A stretch of 64,000 bases of DNA from Rhea pennata (Eukaryota; Chordata; Aves; Rheiformes; Rheidae), in the NCBI RefSeq assembly GCF_028389875.1, contig NC_084663.1:120861801-120925800 (forward strand). Direction: 5' to 3'. Below, one piece after another: positions 39,801-53,200 of this stretch; the first letter of the stretch is position 1; each line of letters opens with the position of its first letter. Position numbers and translations under genes: made by a program. Below the pieces are notes generated by a model. It was not told where the DNA came from. It searched no databases and was given only the letters and a program-made list of their open reading frames with translations.

Positions 39801-42800
39801 ATGACGTTGTACTGATGCTACTCGCTGTAACGAACAGATGGGGCTAGTGCCTGAACCACATATAGATGAAACGTTTCTGAATGAAACAAGATGACAGATC
39901 AATAGGTAAATGTTTTCTGATGTTGAAATGCAACAATACTCAGTGATGGAAGGCTTAACAAAATTAAAGACATAGTGGTAAGTTAAGTTATTGAAGTAGG
40001 ACAGTATATAGTAAATGCTATTTGATATTGGCTGTAAATGAAGCATTGGAAAGTTTGAGGGATCCTTGAAGAATAGACAAGGAGTCTGACATCCAGTTGG
40101 AATGAACTATTGCAATTCTGTTTTTTTCAGCATCCCATCTCCTTTGGAACAAAATAAAATATATAAATGCATGACCCAAGGAGACTTCTGCCTCCTTGTA
40201 GACATATTTCAGCGCTTTCAAGAAACAGTTTTTAATTTTTTTATAAGCGAAACTTAATGGCATATAGGTAGAATGTCAGATTTCCTGTATAAGTTTGGCA
40301 TGGCAGAGGCAGATGTCACGATCTTGCTTACTTTATACCTAGGTATCTTAATTAACTTCTTACTAATAATCACACTATTTCTGTATAGTAAATGTGTCCA
40401 ACAAAATAATCTCCAGGTGTGGTACTAGGTGCAGATTTTATGTCCCACAGCTGTGGAGAAGGTGACCTTCAAGGGAAGGATGAGTTTTTACATTTCCCAT
40501 CTGTTTTCTGCTTTATAGGTCTGAAATTGATCTTGGAAGCAACAATAAAAACACCCCAGTGGGCTTTCTTTTTGCACGACAGAAAGAGAAAGGAAAGTAG
40601 TCTTTGATTGTTTTTAATGCTGTGCATGTGATCAGTCAGCAATCTTTGGACAGTTTTCCTTCATAGTCTTGTTCAGCCGTCTCACTCTGATCTTGGCTTT
40701 CACAAAATCGGACTTCATCTGACACTCTCTGACAAAACATGGTGATCGTGAAATAATCAGCTCTAAGTGACAGGAAGTGATTCATTCTAGATGGCTGCTA
40801 TATGTCCAGTAACCCTGCTTTCCCTCTCCGTGAAAGCTCTGATTCACCATCCCTGCTGCTTCATGGGGAGGCAGCGTAAGAGGATGCTGCCGGACTCTGC
40901 CTCAGTATTGGTGGCTACCGTCTCCGCGTCGGAAAGATAGAGGTGTAGAGAGGTATGTCCATATGTCCACTCTCTGCTGTCACAGTTCATAGCTCAATGA
41001 ACTCAGCTGAGCATTGATTTCAATTTGCGTTAGAAAGCCAGGTTGCAAAATGCTGTGGTGGGGGTGTGGGCACCCTGTGTATTTGGCTGTGTTTCCTAGG
41101 GAGAGGGCAGTGCCGACCTCCAGCAGTGGGGCAGGGCAGGCGGCCCTGGACCCCGCTCCATCCATCGCTTGTTGTCCTGTGACTTGCCGGAGCTTGTCCC
41201 AAAGCTCCCAGAGCAGCGGTATTAAATTGCCATTACACTGCACAGAGTAAAGCAGGCCTCGGTGGTGACACCAAGAAAGTGGTTCCTAATGAGACGTGAA
41301 GGCGCTCAAGAAAATTCAGCCCCAAAGGGTGTAGAAGGAAGAGATGGCGAACTCAGTGATACCCGTCCCAAAACGATCTGCTGATCACTGGCGCTATTGT
41401 GGGGACTACAATAAATCTGTGTCCGTCTCGGCCGCCTGCATCTCATTAGGCACAAACATGCAGTCGCAGAATGCCAGCCTCAATAGCGGCTTGTCATGGG
41501 CGCGCGGCTGCGCCCCAGCAGGCTGGCGCTTGTAGGGGCAGCCGCCTTGGCGCTGGGGGCTTTTTGGGGTGGGGAGCAGGGAGTATCTGAGGGGTATCTT
41601 TTTTTCTTTTGGAAATGTTTGCGTGCTCCGTTCTGTGGGTAGCTCATTTGTGCTTTTCTTCAGCAGCTTGTGAGGATAACATTTTATTCGAGGTGTGGGG
41701 GTAAAATATCCTTCATATATGCCATCTTTAGTGCTTGAGGTTTTGCTTTTGTTTGGCTGTTTTTTTTTGTTTTTTGTTTTGTTTTTTGTTTTGTTTTTTT
41801 TAAGTCGTCCTCCATGTATGATGCCATGCATATTACTGAAGCTATGGCAACACCTACATGTGTTTATGCTGCTGATGTATAGTGCTTGGTACTCAAACAT
41901 TGCTGACTGCCTTGCAAATGCTAACTAATTTATGCCCTGCGGTGCCCTTTCGAGCAACTTCTTTTGGTTCTCATAGATGCACACATGGTAGCTGCTCTTT
42001 GTTGTTTATTTTGAATACGATTCCTCTCCTAGAGAGAAAAAAAAAATGAATAGTTCTTACTTTGTTAGGTACTTGACAAAATGTTAGGGTTTTGTTATAG
42101 AGTGAAATAAAATAAGCAGCAAACTGGATTTTATTGCCAGTCATGCCTCAGAGAGTGTTATTTTCTTTTAAAGCCTCAGCTCCTGGAGTCAGGTGAACCT
42201 ATATATGTCCTTTGGTTTTTAAAAGTCTGTGTCTAGCTCATGTGGCTGCAAAACCAATTTTATTTAAATCAGATTAAGCCTCTACTTAATCTAAATTTTG
42301 AAATGCAGGGAGGCAGATAAATAACTTCTGTGAGATTGTGGTTTTGTTTCTTTTTAGTCTTAACATATTTGCATGATAAGGACTGGGAATCCCAGTGAAA
42401 AGGTGAGCGCACAGTTCAGAAGAGAGTTCCACAGATTTCTGATCAGGATCAGTTTTATGTTTTATTTATTTATTTATTTATTTATTTTCTGAGCTGCTCA
42501 GCTCCATATTATTTTAAGTTGTTAACATAGTTAACATACTATCTTAAGCATAGTTAAGGTGAAACATAGGCAATTCTCTTCCCCTTCTCCTTCCACGTGC
42601 AAACCAAGGATGTTCTAAGCATCTGCTCACACTTTGTCTATGCTCTTTCTAAAAAGTATTTAAGAAGAATTCAGTCAGTCTTCCCCAAATGCTAACCCTT
42701 CCCTCTCCTTTGTTTTTATGCTCCTCTCTGAATTCCAGCTTGTTTCTCCGTTTCCTTTCCCAGCACTAAACTGATTTATCCTCTTTACTTTTTCCCCTTC

Positions 42801-43266
42801 CTACACCCTCTTTCAGCGCTAGTTCTCCTGCTGCCTCAAGTCTAAGGCTTGATGGGGGCTGCTGCAGTGGCTGGTTTGAGCCGGGTTCAAAGCGTGGACC
42901 ACCCAGGCCTGATGTCTTCTTCCCTCCCACAGGAAGACTCTTAATAGCTTAAAAATTTTCGGGGGGGGGGGGGGGGGGGGAGAGTGTCCCCTCCTGCAGA
43001 GGGCACAATTTCACAGTCGGTTTAGGACAACCTGAGACTTCGTTGTCACTGAAAGAGGCATTCACCCTTTTCTAGCCCTGGCTCCTACCATCCCTTTGAA
43101 AGTAACTGCAGATTACTGGGGTTTTTTTTTGGGGGGGGGGGGGGGGGGGTTTGTGGGTTTTTTTCTTTTTCTTTTTTTTTTTTTTTTTTTTTTTTTGTTG
43201 TTGTGGGTTTTGGGGTTTTTTTTTTTTTTTTTTTTGTTGTTTTTTTTTTTTGTTTGTTTTTTGTGG

Positions 43267-43301
<35 letters not shown>

Positions 43302-46300
43302 AGTAGTAGTAGTAATAGCGGTAGATCAGAAGCTGGTCTGATTTGCTGTGTGGCCGCGTGAGAACTAGTGCTAGAGTTTATGCCAAAAAGGCATGGGAAG
43401 CACCCAGCCCAGAGCAGAGAAAAAAAAAGGAGACCGCTACTTTTGATGGTAGTGCCATCTGTGACTGGCATAAATTATCATTTAGGAACACCCTCAAGCT
43501 GTAGTTTCAAGGTGGCTTAAAGCCAGCACTGCCACTGAAAGAAGTGATCCTGCTGCTGTGGTGCAACAGACTGAGAAACTGGGCCAAATGGGGAAAGAGG
43601 AGAAGGGGGGTTCAGTTTGGCTATTTGGGTTTTTTGTTAGACAATTTTTTGGCCTAAATCATCTGCCCAATTAATCGAACGAGTGACCCAATTTTAGGCC
43701 ACCTTTCAGCTGATGCATTTCCCTGTGCTTAGAAATCTGCTGTGCCCCTGCTGAAAGGCAGGGCAGGCTGTGCTTGGTTGCCGGGGCTTGGAGCGAACCC
43801 TGCATCCTCGCGATGCTGCCCAAGCCATGGGGCAGCATTGCTTCTGCTCACGCTTGCGCTCAGCCCCCTACGCAGAAACCTCACAAGCTCTGATGCAAGC
43901 GGTGTTTTCAACAGTACGCAATCCAGCACGCAACCCAGGCAAGCCAGGTTCCTGAGACACAGGGATTGGGCTAAAAAGAAATTCAACATGATCATGAATT
44001 CATCTGCAGCATGAATGCTGCTTTTGAGAGTTTTCACCTTTCCCTGAATGTGACTGTATTTCATTATAATCAACTATTTAAGGGTCACAGTAGAATAACT
44101 TTCCCAACAGTGTCATTTTTTATTTATTTTTCAGGGCAATATTTATCTTCATTTTTTAACAGAAGGTAATTAGGACAAAATAATGATTTTGTTTGTTTGT
44201 TTAGCTGACTATGAAAACCACCTCTCCTTTCTTCTGTTTCGGCAGTTAAATATTCTGGTTGACACTGGAAGCAGTAATTTTGCTGTAGCAGGTGCACCCA
44301 ATCCTGATGTCACCTCCTACTTCAATCCAGAGCTGTAAGTACATGTTCTGCACACCCTGTTGGGATAGGATGTCTTTGAGACTCTGACTACTTGTAAAAG
44401 TGGATGGTAAGACAGTTCTTGGGACTTGTGCGACATCCTGTGAGAGTGTGAATTTTAATGCCTCAATCAAAAGATTGTCCTTCTCTGTTGTGGATTCCGA
44501 CCTGAATCCATAAGCTGTCCCACTGATGGCAGTGAAACTGAGTTCAGAGTGAAATGATGATTAATATTGGGGGAAAAAAAAAGGAAGATGGTAGAGTGAA
44601 AATCAGATTCAGCTAGTGTGGAACATTTGCAAAATGCTGCCAATTTCAGCAAACTCATCCAGGTAGTCTTAAAAATTTTCAAAAGTTTAAACAGACTTTT
44701 TGTTTAAAAATAAGTAATTAAAAAATTACTGGTTTTATTACTTGACAGTTCATCCAAAACCAAAATTGGTCAGTCTAAAACTAATTTGTTGTTTGGTCTG
44801 GCCAATGACCTCCAGCAGTCAGCGATCTGGACAAGACCTCATGCTATATCTAGTTGTTTGTATTATTAGACTTACTGGCTTTCATGCCTGTTAACACACA
44901 AGATTTTCTGTGTCCAGAAAACTGACATTAGTCACAGCCAAACACAGCTTTGTCTATCTGAAACTCTCTTCCGTCGTTTATTCCTTCCTTTCTCCCCTCT
45001 CTAGTTTCAATTATTTCAGGTAAATTCAGGTAAACTGGGGTAAAAAATTGAATATCGATCTTTCATTGAAGCATATGGATACTTAGGGGATAGGAGGCTG
45101 CAGAGTACTTTTGTTACCTCTCCATGTATTTTAACATGGACTTCGGCTTTTTTCTAGTAAGATACACCAAGAGTGAAAGAAAAGCCCGTATTTCCACGCT
45201 TTTTTTTTTCCATGCATTTCCATTATTAGAGCAGCCTTACCTTCTGTCAAATATTCAAATGTTAAATGGGGATACCTCACAGCTCCCTCAGAAATGACAC
45301 AGGCCTGAAAGGGTGTCTCTGGACTACTGCAGATTTTTACATGCCAACTAGCCTTTTCCATTGGTAATGGCTATAATTACAAGGAAACTTAACTGACAGC
45401 AAACTAGAAGCATAATTTTCGTTCTCCCTTTTCTCCTCAGTGATGTTCTTTCGTTTGGAAGATGAGGCTTCTCTCTGTAAGAACCTTACTGTATTAGAAA
45501 CAGCAACAGAGGTCCTGTGCTGCAAAAGGCTGTGCAGATCACTCAGAGGTTACAGTCCCTTCTCAGTGTGCACTGTGTTTTGAGAACTTTGGTATAAAAT
45601 TAACAATGAAACCTTGAAATTTAGGCCCTGAAAGCTAAGAGTGTTTTATCAAAAGATTCCGCAAAACTCAAGTGATAATAACCCAGAGAAGCAGTTGCTG
45701 GTTTGAACTGGATTGTTCGAGAACTAGCATGTGCTCAGAATAAAGCTATTAGCGTGTATGAACCTGACTACATCATGCTTCTTCTATGGCAATACTTTAA
45801 GCGTAAATGTCATCTGGGGAGCATCCTGGCCTCTTCAAAATCAATGAGGGATTTCACAAATGTTTTTTTGGAAGGAACCTCTGTGTGTCATCTAGTACAA
45901 CTCACTGATGCAGGACTGTCACCAGATCAGCTCAGCTGTGGCTTTGTCCAGCCAAGTCCTGTAAAATTCCAAGGACAGAGAATCCATGATCTCTCTGGGC
46001 AATGTATTTCTTGCTGCACCACTCTCCTGGTGAGGAAATGCTTTCTGAAGTCCAGCCTAAACATCCCAAAATGTAACCTGTAGATGTTTCCCCTTGTTTT
46101 TTGTGGCACTACAGAGAATTTTTGTTGTCAACTTTGTAATTGTCTATCAAGTAGTTACAGGTTATTATAACATCTCCCATTAGCATCTTGTTTGCAAAAT
46201 TGAAGCCAAGCTTCCCTCAGTCTCTCCTCACAGATCCCATGCTCTAGGCTCCTGACTTATTTAGTAGCACTTGTGCAGTCCCTCTCCTGTTTCTCCACAT

Positions 46301-47176
46301 TGCTCTTGAACTGGGTTCCCACAAGTGGACACAGTACTCCAGGTGTGGTCTCACCAGTGGTGACAGAGTAGAATAACAACTTCCTTGGATACATTGTCCT
46401 ATGGACCTATAAATGCAGCCCACATTGGAGTTTGCTCTATGCACAGGGCAAGTACTCTGTTGGCTCTTTCTCAGTGTGGTGGTGTCCACCATAACTGCAA
46501 GCCCTTTCAGTCAATTCCCAGATGGTCCTGGAGCATGATGCTGTTCCACCTCAGCTGCAAAATCCTGTGTTTCTCCTTGCTGAATGACATGAGATTACCT
46601 TTGGTCTAATCCTCCCATTTTTCAAGGTACCTCTAGAATGAAGCTTTGCAATTCAGCATGTCAATCGTTCCACCTAATTTGATGTCCTGTACAAATCTGC
46701 TGAGGGTGCAGTCTGTCCATGATCCAGGGTATTGAAGATGTTGAACAGTTTTCCCTCCAGTAACGATGCCTGAGGCACTGGTGGCTTGTTGCCACCTTTA
46801 CACTGAGCCATTGATTGCTGCCATTTGAATCCAGCTGCCTAGCCCATTTCCAACCCATCCAGCAGTCTGTTCTTCCAGCCCCAGCATCATCAGCTTCCAA
46901 GTGGGAATGCTGCAGGAGATAGTGCCAAAAGCCTTACTAAAGTTGGGATGTACTACAGTTCCTCTTCCCTCATGCATCTAGCCAATCACCTTGTTGTAGA
47001 CGGTGATGAGGCTTGTCAGGAACAATTAGCCTGGGAAAACGTGTTCTTACTGTGTTTTCCACAGTAACCTTCCATCTTCCACATGCTTGGGAACAGATTC
47101 CAGGAGGCTGTTCTCTGTGATCATTCCTGAGCTGAGCTGAAGCTGAGTGGCCTATATTTTCCTGGGCCCTGCTTCC

Positions 47177-47207
<31 letters not shown>

Positions 47208-50200
47208 ACGATAGGCCTGAAGATAACCATTTGCCAGTAGTCAGGAGTGTCCCCTGATTTCCATGATTTTGCATAAATGATAGACAGGGATCTTGCTATC
47301 ACATTAGCCGGCTATGTAAAATGACTTAAGAATGATCATTACCTAGGTGCATTTTTCCTCTATGCTATGTGGAACACTTCAAAATCAAATAAAGGTATCT
47401 CCTCTCATTTGGTAATCATTCCTGCAGTTTCTCTGCCATCATCATGGAGTGTTTCCTTATCAAAGCCATAAACTGCAAATTGAAGGCAAGACAAAAGAAG
47501 GATTATTAATTTGTTAAATTAATAGAATTGTTGGGGCAGAATTATAGATGTTTCCGTATTAGAATATTAATAGTGTGTTAGAGAAACACAAAATGAGTCT
47601 GATTTCCTGATTGCCGAGCTGTTAGTTTAATTTTAACTCGATACTAAATTACACGTGTGATTGATTTTGGACTGACATTAAGGAGTTTTTGCACAGGAAA
47701 GGTATTATCTTTGTTTCAGAGTCTCAAGGAACATGGAGAGGTGAAGAAAGTGCACTCCTTGAGCAATTTGAGGAAAGAAAGCTTGTTGATTAAATGATTT
47801 GTGTGATGCTTTTGTGTCATATAATTCTATTGTTTAATTATCTGGGTCTTTGTGTACAAAACAAAGAAAGCAGTTGTCATTTCTTTAATATGTCAGTGGC
47901 TATATATTCTTTTCTGTTAGTCTGGAATTCATTAATTACTTGTACTTGTGAGTTGCTCTGACAGATTTTTACTCTGAAAAGTTCTGAGTCTGCTGTGATG
48001 ATCATGGTGTGTAAGTTACGATGGTATGTAAGGTTTTGGGAAATGGCATAATTTTTTCCCTTAAGCTGAGAAGAAAAAATCATAGCTTCTATTTCTCATA
48101 CTGTTCAGAATAACAATTAGTTTTTGTTGAATATGCTACTTATGATTAAAGATCTATTTAAACTGATGTATACAGTGTTTTTTATGTTTGAAACCAGATA
48201 ATCATTGATGGCGCAGGTATTTGAAGGAATGAAATACTCATGGACTAGATTTTAAGCAATAGTGCTATTTCAATGTAAATACTACTGCCTCATGGGCAAG
48301 TTTCAAGAGCAATCTGGAGCTGATCATTCTATGAGATAAGAGGGTAAAAAAAACTATAGGCAAGAAATTAATGTAATACATTAAAGTGTGTACAAGCAAA
48401 CAAAAGTTTGCAGCATAATCCTGCAAGTTTGTTGTGGTTCACTGTACAGTTTATTGTTTGGGGTGAACAGTAAGCTTGCTCTAGAGCCCTTGCAAATTAG
48501 GTGGGACTTCTTGGTTAAAAGTCAGTAATTTATGTTGTGGAATAGTCTTCAGACAGCTAGGTTGGTTGTTGGGTTTTCACGTTTGCTTTGTCTTAAAGTT
48601 GTTGTCCTTGAATCACTTGCTTTGTGCCGTCTATTTATCATTAGAAAAAGGATCAAAACTTCTCTTCAGATTTTTTTAGTCTGTTCCTGTCTTCTCTCCG
48701 TGTCATTGCTGTCTATGCAGACTTTGATTTGCTGCTTGGAAGAAGGTGAATGGATAAGCAGGAAAATCTGAAGCACTGGTTTCTTGCAGAGTGGCAACTG
48801 AACTGGGAGAAGGTAGAATTAAGGAGGAATTCCTTGTGTTTGGTGGGGTCAGTATTAAGCAAGGCTTTCTGCGTAGAGGATTTACTGTTTCCCTGTTGAA
48901 CTTCCTTCAAATACAGAATGATAGTAGAAATAACATTGTGGCTATGTTGTGTTTAGTGCTACAGTCTGGTATGGAGAAGTAACTGAGTGAGAAAATTAAC
49001 TCTTTGCTAGTTATCTCACCCGAGCCTTGAGAGCCAGTCGAGATTTGAGAACCATTTTCCTAGTGGCTGCTCTGTAGAGAAGGTAGTAGGCAATAAGGAG
49101 AGGGAGCAAGGACTAATGCTACTACAGCACTGTAATCCCTTAGGCCCTTTTCTTTGCATCTGGTTTAGACTTTCCTGCCAGAAGAATAGAATTTCTTATT
49201 TTCTTATCATCACCAAAATGGCTTGTTTAGATTTCTTTGTACTGTGCATTTCTGTTTCAGAACACTCAGGCCATGCATTAGAGCAACTCTCTAGTTTTGA
49301 CCTCTAAAGAAGTTTTCTTCTTTTGGATCAGTCAGATGGAAAAACACGGGCTGATTACAGTCAAGAAGATGGAGCAGGAAATGTTGTTTGTGCAAAACAG
49401 AATATAATTACTGCCACAAGAGTCATGTGAGATCCCTTCCCACACCAGGAATTTCACTCCTTGAAGTAAATAACAAGGTCTGCTTTCAAACAGGACTTTG
49501 GTGTGCTTTACAAATGAGATGAGTAGCATCATAGCCATTCCTGCAGATGGAGAAGCTGAGGCACAGAAAATGAGGAAGTGACTTGTTGCCTTTCCACAGC
49601 TCACCAACAATACTGGAAACTGAACCCTGTCTTTCTACATCCTGTTGCAGAGCTCAGTCCATTAGGCCGTTAGCGCTTACAGAAGAGCTATGTGCTGCTA
49701 CTGTGGCTAGTCATCTAGAGTCTGTATTCTCAGATTCGCTTCATTTTATTCTCCCAACTCTCCCTTTCTCTCTGATTGTAGATGTAGATGTTCCTCTTCT
49801 GTTGCACAGTCAGGCACTTTTCTTCATGAGCAGCCCTGTGTTTTCCCTTCTTCCGTTGTCCCCTCAGTTTCTCTTATGTTGCTAATTATTCAGATTCTAT
49901 TTTGAATTATAAAATGTACTGCCAGACCTTGTCTTAGTATCACAGTGGTGCTCTGAAGACCCTGACTGAGCAGCGATGTCCCTGTGTCTAGGTGTCATAC
50001 AAATGCAGAATTCTGCAGAAAGTTAAAAGAGCAATAGCAGTGACTGGATCCAAATAGTACCAGTATCTCCAGAATTCGTGCATTTTGAAATACAATCTAT
50101 GTGGCCTGTTGCCTCATTTGTTTCTGCTGTCTTGGATGTTTTAAGCTGCTGGGCCTGTGAAGCCCTTGAAGGGTTAGGCATTGGGGGATATCAAGAACTG

Positions 50201-53200
50201 ACCTTTTATTCCATATCCTCTCTTCTTCTAGAAAGGGGATCAGTTGCCATAACTCATATGGTCTAATTGTTAAGTCAGAGAAGGTGTGTTCAGATGGGTG
50301 GAAGTTGTCTGCATTGCCACTGAAAGGTTATCAGCCTCATCAGAGGCATAATCATGCTAACTTTCATCTGACTAGCTCAGGTGGAGATGGTTCTGAAGCC
50401 ACAGCAGCATGTGCTCCAGGATGAGCTGGCTCCCTGAGTCAGTCCTCGTCAGCGGGCTCCTATTGCCTGCGTTGTAACGTCATGGCTCCATGGCTGTTTC
50501 TGTCAAAGCAGCTCTTAGGTTAAAACTGGCTTCATAAAGCTCCCTGCACTGTAATCACCTGCACTTGTATTGTTTTACACATATGTAAAAGATATTATTA
50601 TGAAATTGCTTTAACCTGCTGATTTTAAAGTTATCTTTTCAAAAAGCTGTCAAGTCTGGTCGCGTGAACCAAGCACAGTCACTTGTTTATTTGAAAGGAG
50701 AAACCACGTGCCAAGGAATGTGACCAAAGTTAGTTTGTAAGGAATGTAGAAGTTCTGTAGCTCCTCAGCAGTGGTATGGATGGAAGAGGATTGCTATGTT
50801 TATGCTATAGATTTTAAAATTAAAAATCTATTGGTTTTTTTCCTAATGTTTTTGCTAAGCAAAAACACATAGCATTCTCTTCCTTTCTTTGGTGTGCCGT
50901 AGTTAACTACTGCTTTGCTTTTGCTGCCCCAGTCTAGAGGGAACTCTTCTTTTCCTCCTACAAGTTTGTTCACAATCGTCCTACAATCGTTTGTTTATTA
51001 TATCCAAATCTGCTTACCTCATTATAGACAAACCAAACTGCAAATTCATGACATGTATCTTAGTGCTTTTGTTCACAATAGCATTCCAATTTACCCAAAG
51101 TGCAATTTTAATAATATTAATGAGGTGTTCTTGTAAAGCTATTCAGTTAGCTTGGCATTTCAATTTTAGATTTGAATTCAGAAGCTTTTCAGTTCCTTAG
51201 CATCACTTAATACATTCCATTTCCAGTTCATGTGTATTGCTGCTGTTATAATGGATCCTGTCTGAGTCAGGAATATATTGCAGTAGATAGCATAATACTA
51301 CAGATTAAAAAAAAAGAAAAAAAAAAAAAAAAAAAAAGGACACCTATTGTGAAGGTTTGAATCATTGATGGCTTCAGGGTCAAAACAGGGGCTCAAGATT
51401 TTTTATTATCCCTTTTTACTGCTTTTACAATCCTTCCTGCTGCCTCTATGAATATATGGGATTGACTTTGCAGACTTCACTGTTTTTCCTATGCAGGGAA
51501 AATTAAGATTGAACAGTACTTCATTTTCTTGCATTGCAAATGAACAGCTCATGCATGAGTGTGTCTTTTCCTTTTAAAGGTCAAGTACATATAAATCTCA
51601 AGGAATTGATGTCACAGTTAAGTACACTCAAGGAAGCTGGACGGGAACGCTAGGTACAGATGTCATTACTATCCCAAAAGGAATCAATGGCAGCTACACT
51701 ATCAACATTGCTACCATTCTTGAATCCGAGAATTTCTTCTTGCCAGGGGTTAAATGGCATGGGATTCTTGGTCTTGCCTATGATGCCTTAGCCAAGGTAA
51801 GTTGTCCTTTCCCTAGCTTTTGTGTTTCACAATGACAATAAATAGAAATCTAAATTTTAAGGTAAAGAGAACAAATGATCTGTCTGTGTTAGACTCCTCC
51901 CTTCCAACCACATTTTGCTAAGGATCTTTTGTGTTTTGATAAATTCCAGAAAAAATAAATGGGGTTGTGATGAGAATGTAGACATTTCTGGTGATGGACA
52001 CTCCAGTTTTAGCTCATCTGGAGTGAATAAGCTTTTACAGAGCTTATAGTACCAGAGTGTAGGAGTAAAGGTTACCAGGCTTCTGTTACAAGTATGTAGG
52101 ACATTTTTTAGGGCTCTAATGAGCTCCCTCAAGACTTGTCAAAGGACTGATGAACTTATCTGGCAAAGCGCCTGGCAGCTCATTCTACAACCTTCTCTGT
52201 ACATATAGTAAAAGTTGAGGCTGAGAGCACAGGTGGATAATTTCAGAACAAACATAGATTTCATAGAATGCTAAGGCTGGAAAGGACCTCTGGAGATCAT
52301 CTAGCCCAACCCTCAGCATAGCCCCATAGGGGGATTGAACCCACGACCTTGCTATTAGCAGCACCACACTCTAACCAGCTGAGCTAAACCTGTCATGACA
52401 GTGTTTTCCTGAACATACAATTAAATGCCTCTGTTCTTAGAGAGGTAGGAAATTCAGGTAGAAGTCTCAAGTTAAAACTTAAATTGTATAATCTAAAATC
52501 ATTTATTGTCTAAAATTTAATATGTGACTGGAATACCATATAGTCATAGCTCTTAACCTATACAATAGCTGTTTAAAAATCCACCAACTGAGACACAGGC
52601 AGGTAGAACAATCAATTCAGTACTGTATGTTGACTCTAGAGTTAAAATGCTTTATTCAAGAGCTATGTGATCATTGTATTGACTTCTGCCTTACTTGCTG
52701 TCATACATTGTCAACAGGCAGAGAATAGCTACTTCTCAAGTTCTGGCAAACAGTGGCATTTATTTTTCCCTTCTTCTGAAGACTGAAGGGTTCTTAGCTT
52801 CTGATGCTGCTTAGTACTTTGTGTAGTAAGAACACTTCGCAAGCTAACCAGTGTGTCTGCGTGTCACGACATGTATCTGCACAGAAATATGAATTACAGG
52901 AGAATTGTAATACTTTAATAACTGCAAAGGCAAGCATGGCATGTGCTGTAGGAGAGGAACCTGCTAGCAAATATATTCAGTTGAACTGGGCATACTTTGA
53001 TATTATGTCTTTTAAAAGGAGGAAGAGGAAATAAGTGCTATTAAGTGTCAGGTTCATTAGAATTAGACTATTGTATTTTAAAACCTGAAATTCCTCCCTT
53101 TAAAATTCTACTTTTTAACCATAGAAAGGTGGGAAGAGGAAGTTATTTTTCACTGTTCTGATAACCCAAAGCTATTTCCAAACAGTTATGTTCTTGACAA

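Larger units (their letters stand above)
21841..44245 (+). other. BACE2: BACE2 intron 1
   Basis: A 22.4-kb intron, by far the largest here. It starts in the CpG island and is mostly AT-rich unique sequence. Entries for its G-rich start, GACA repeat, possible LTR, CpG-rich patch and G/T tract are given separately. Elsewhere only homopolymers and small microsatellites are seen, for example CT at 29382-29399, C12 near 30394, A19 near 34727 and TTTTG near 41760-41802. No additional coding exon is recognisable. Confidence 0.85.
44335..51579 (+). other. BACE2: BACE2 intron 2
   Basis: A 7.2-kb intron containing the CR1 copy at 45866-47310, the MIR-type SINE at 49500-49672, a possible old repeat near 50 kb and an A-rich run at 51307-51337. 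The rest is AT-rich with no recognised feature. Confidence 0.85.

Noticed and set aside
43085..43471. 128-codon minus frame rich in lysine
   Set aside because: It only translates the homopolymer tract.
46970..47302. 110-codon minus frame as a gene
   Set aside because: It is a broken piece of CR1 reverse transcriptase with an inserted homopolymer.
52321..52390. Functional tRNA-Ile gene
   Set aside because: Fused to a CR1 tail and with a degraded cloverleaf; better explained as a SINE head.
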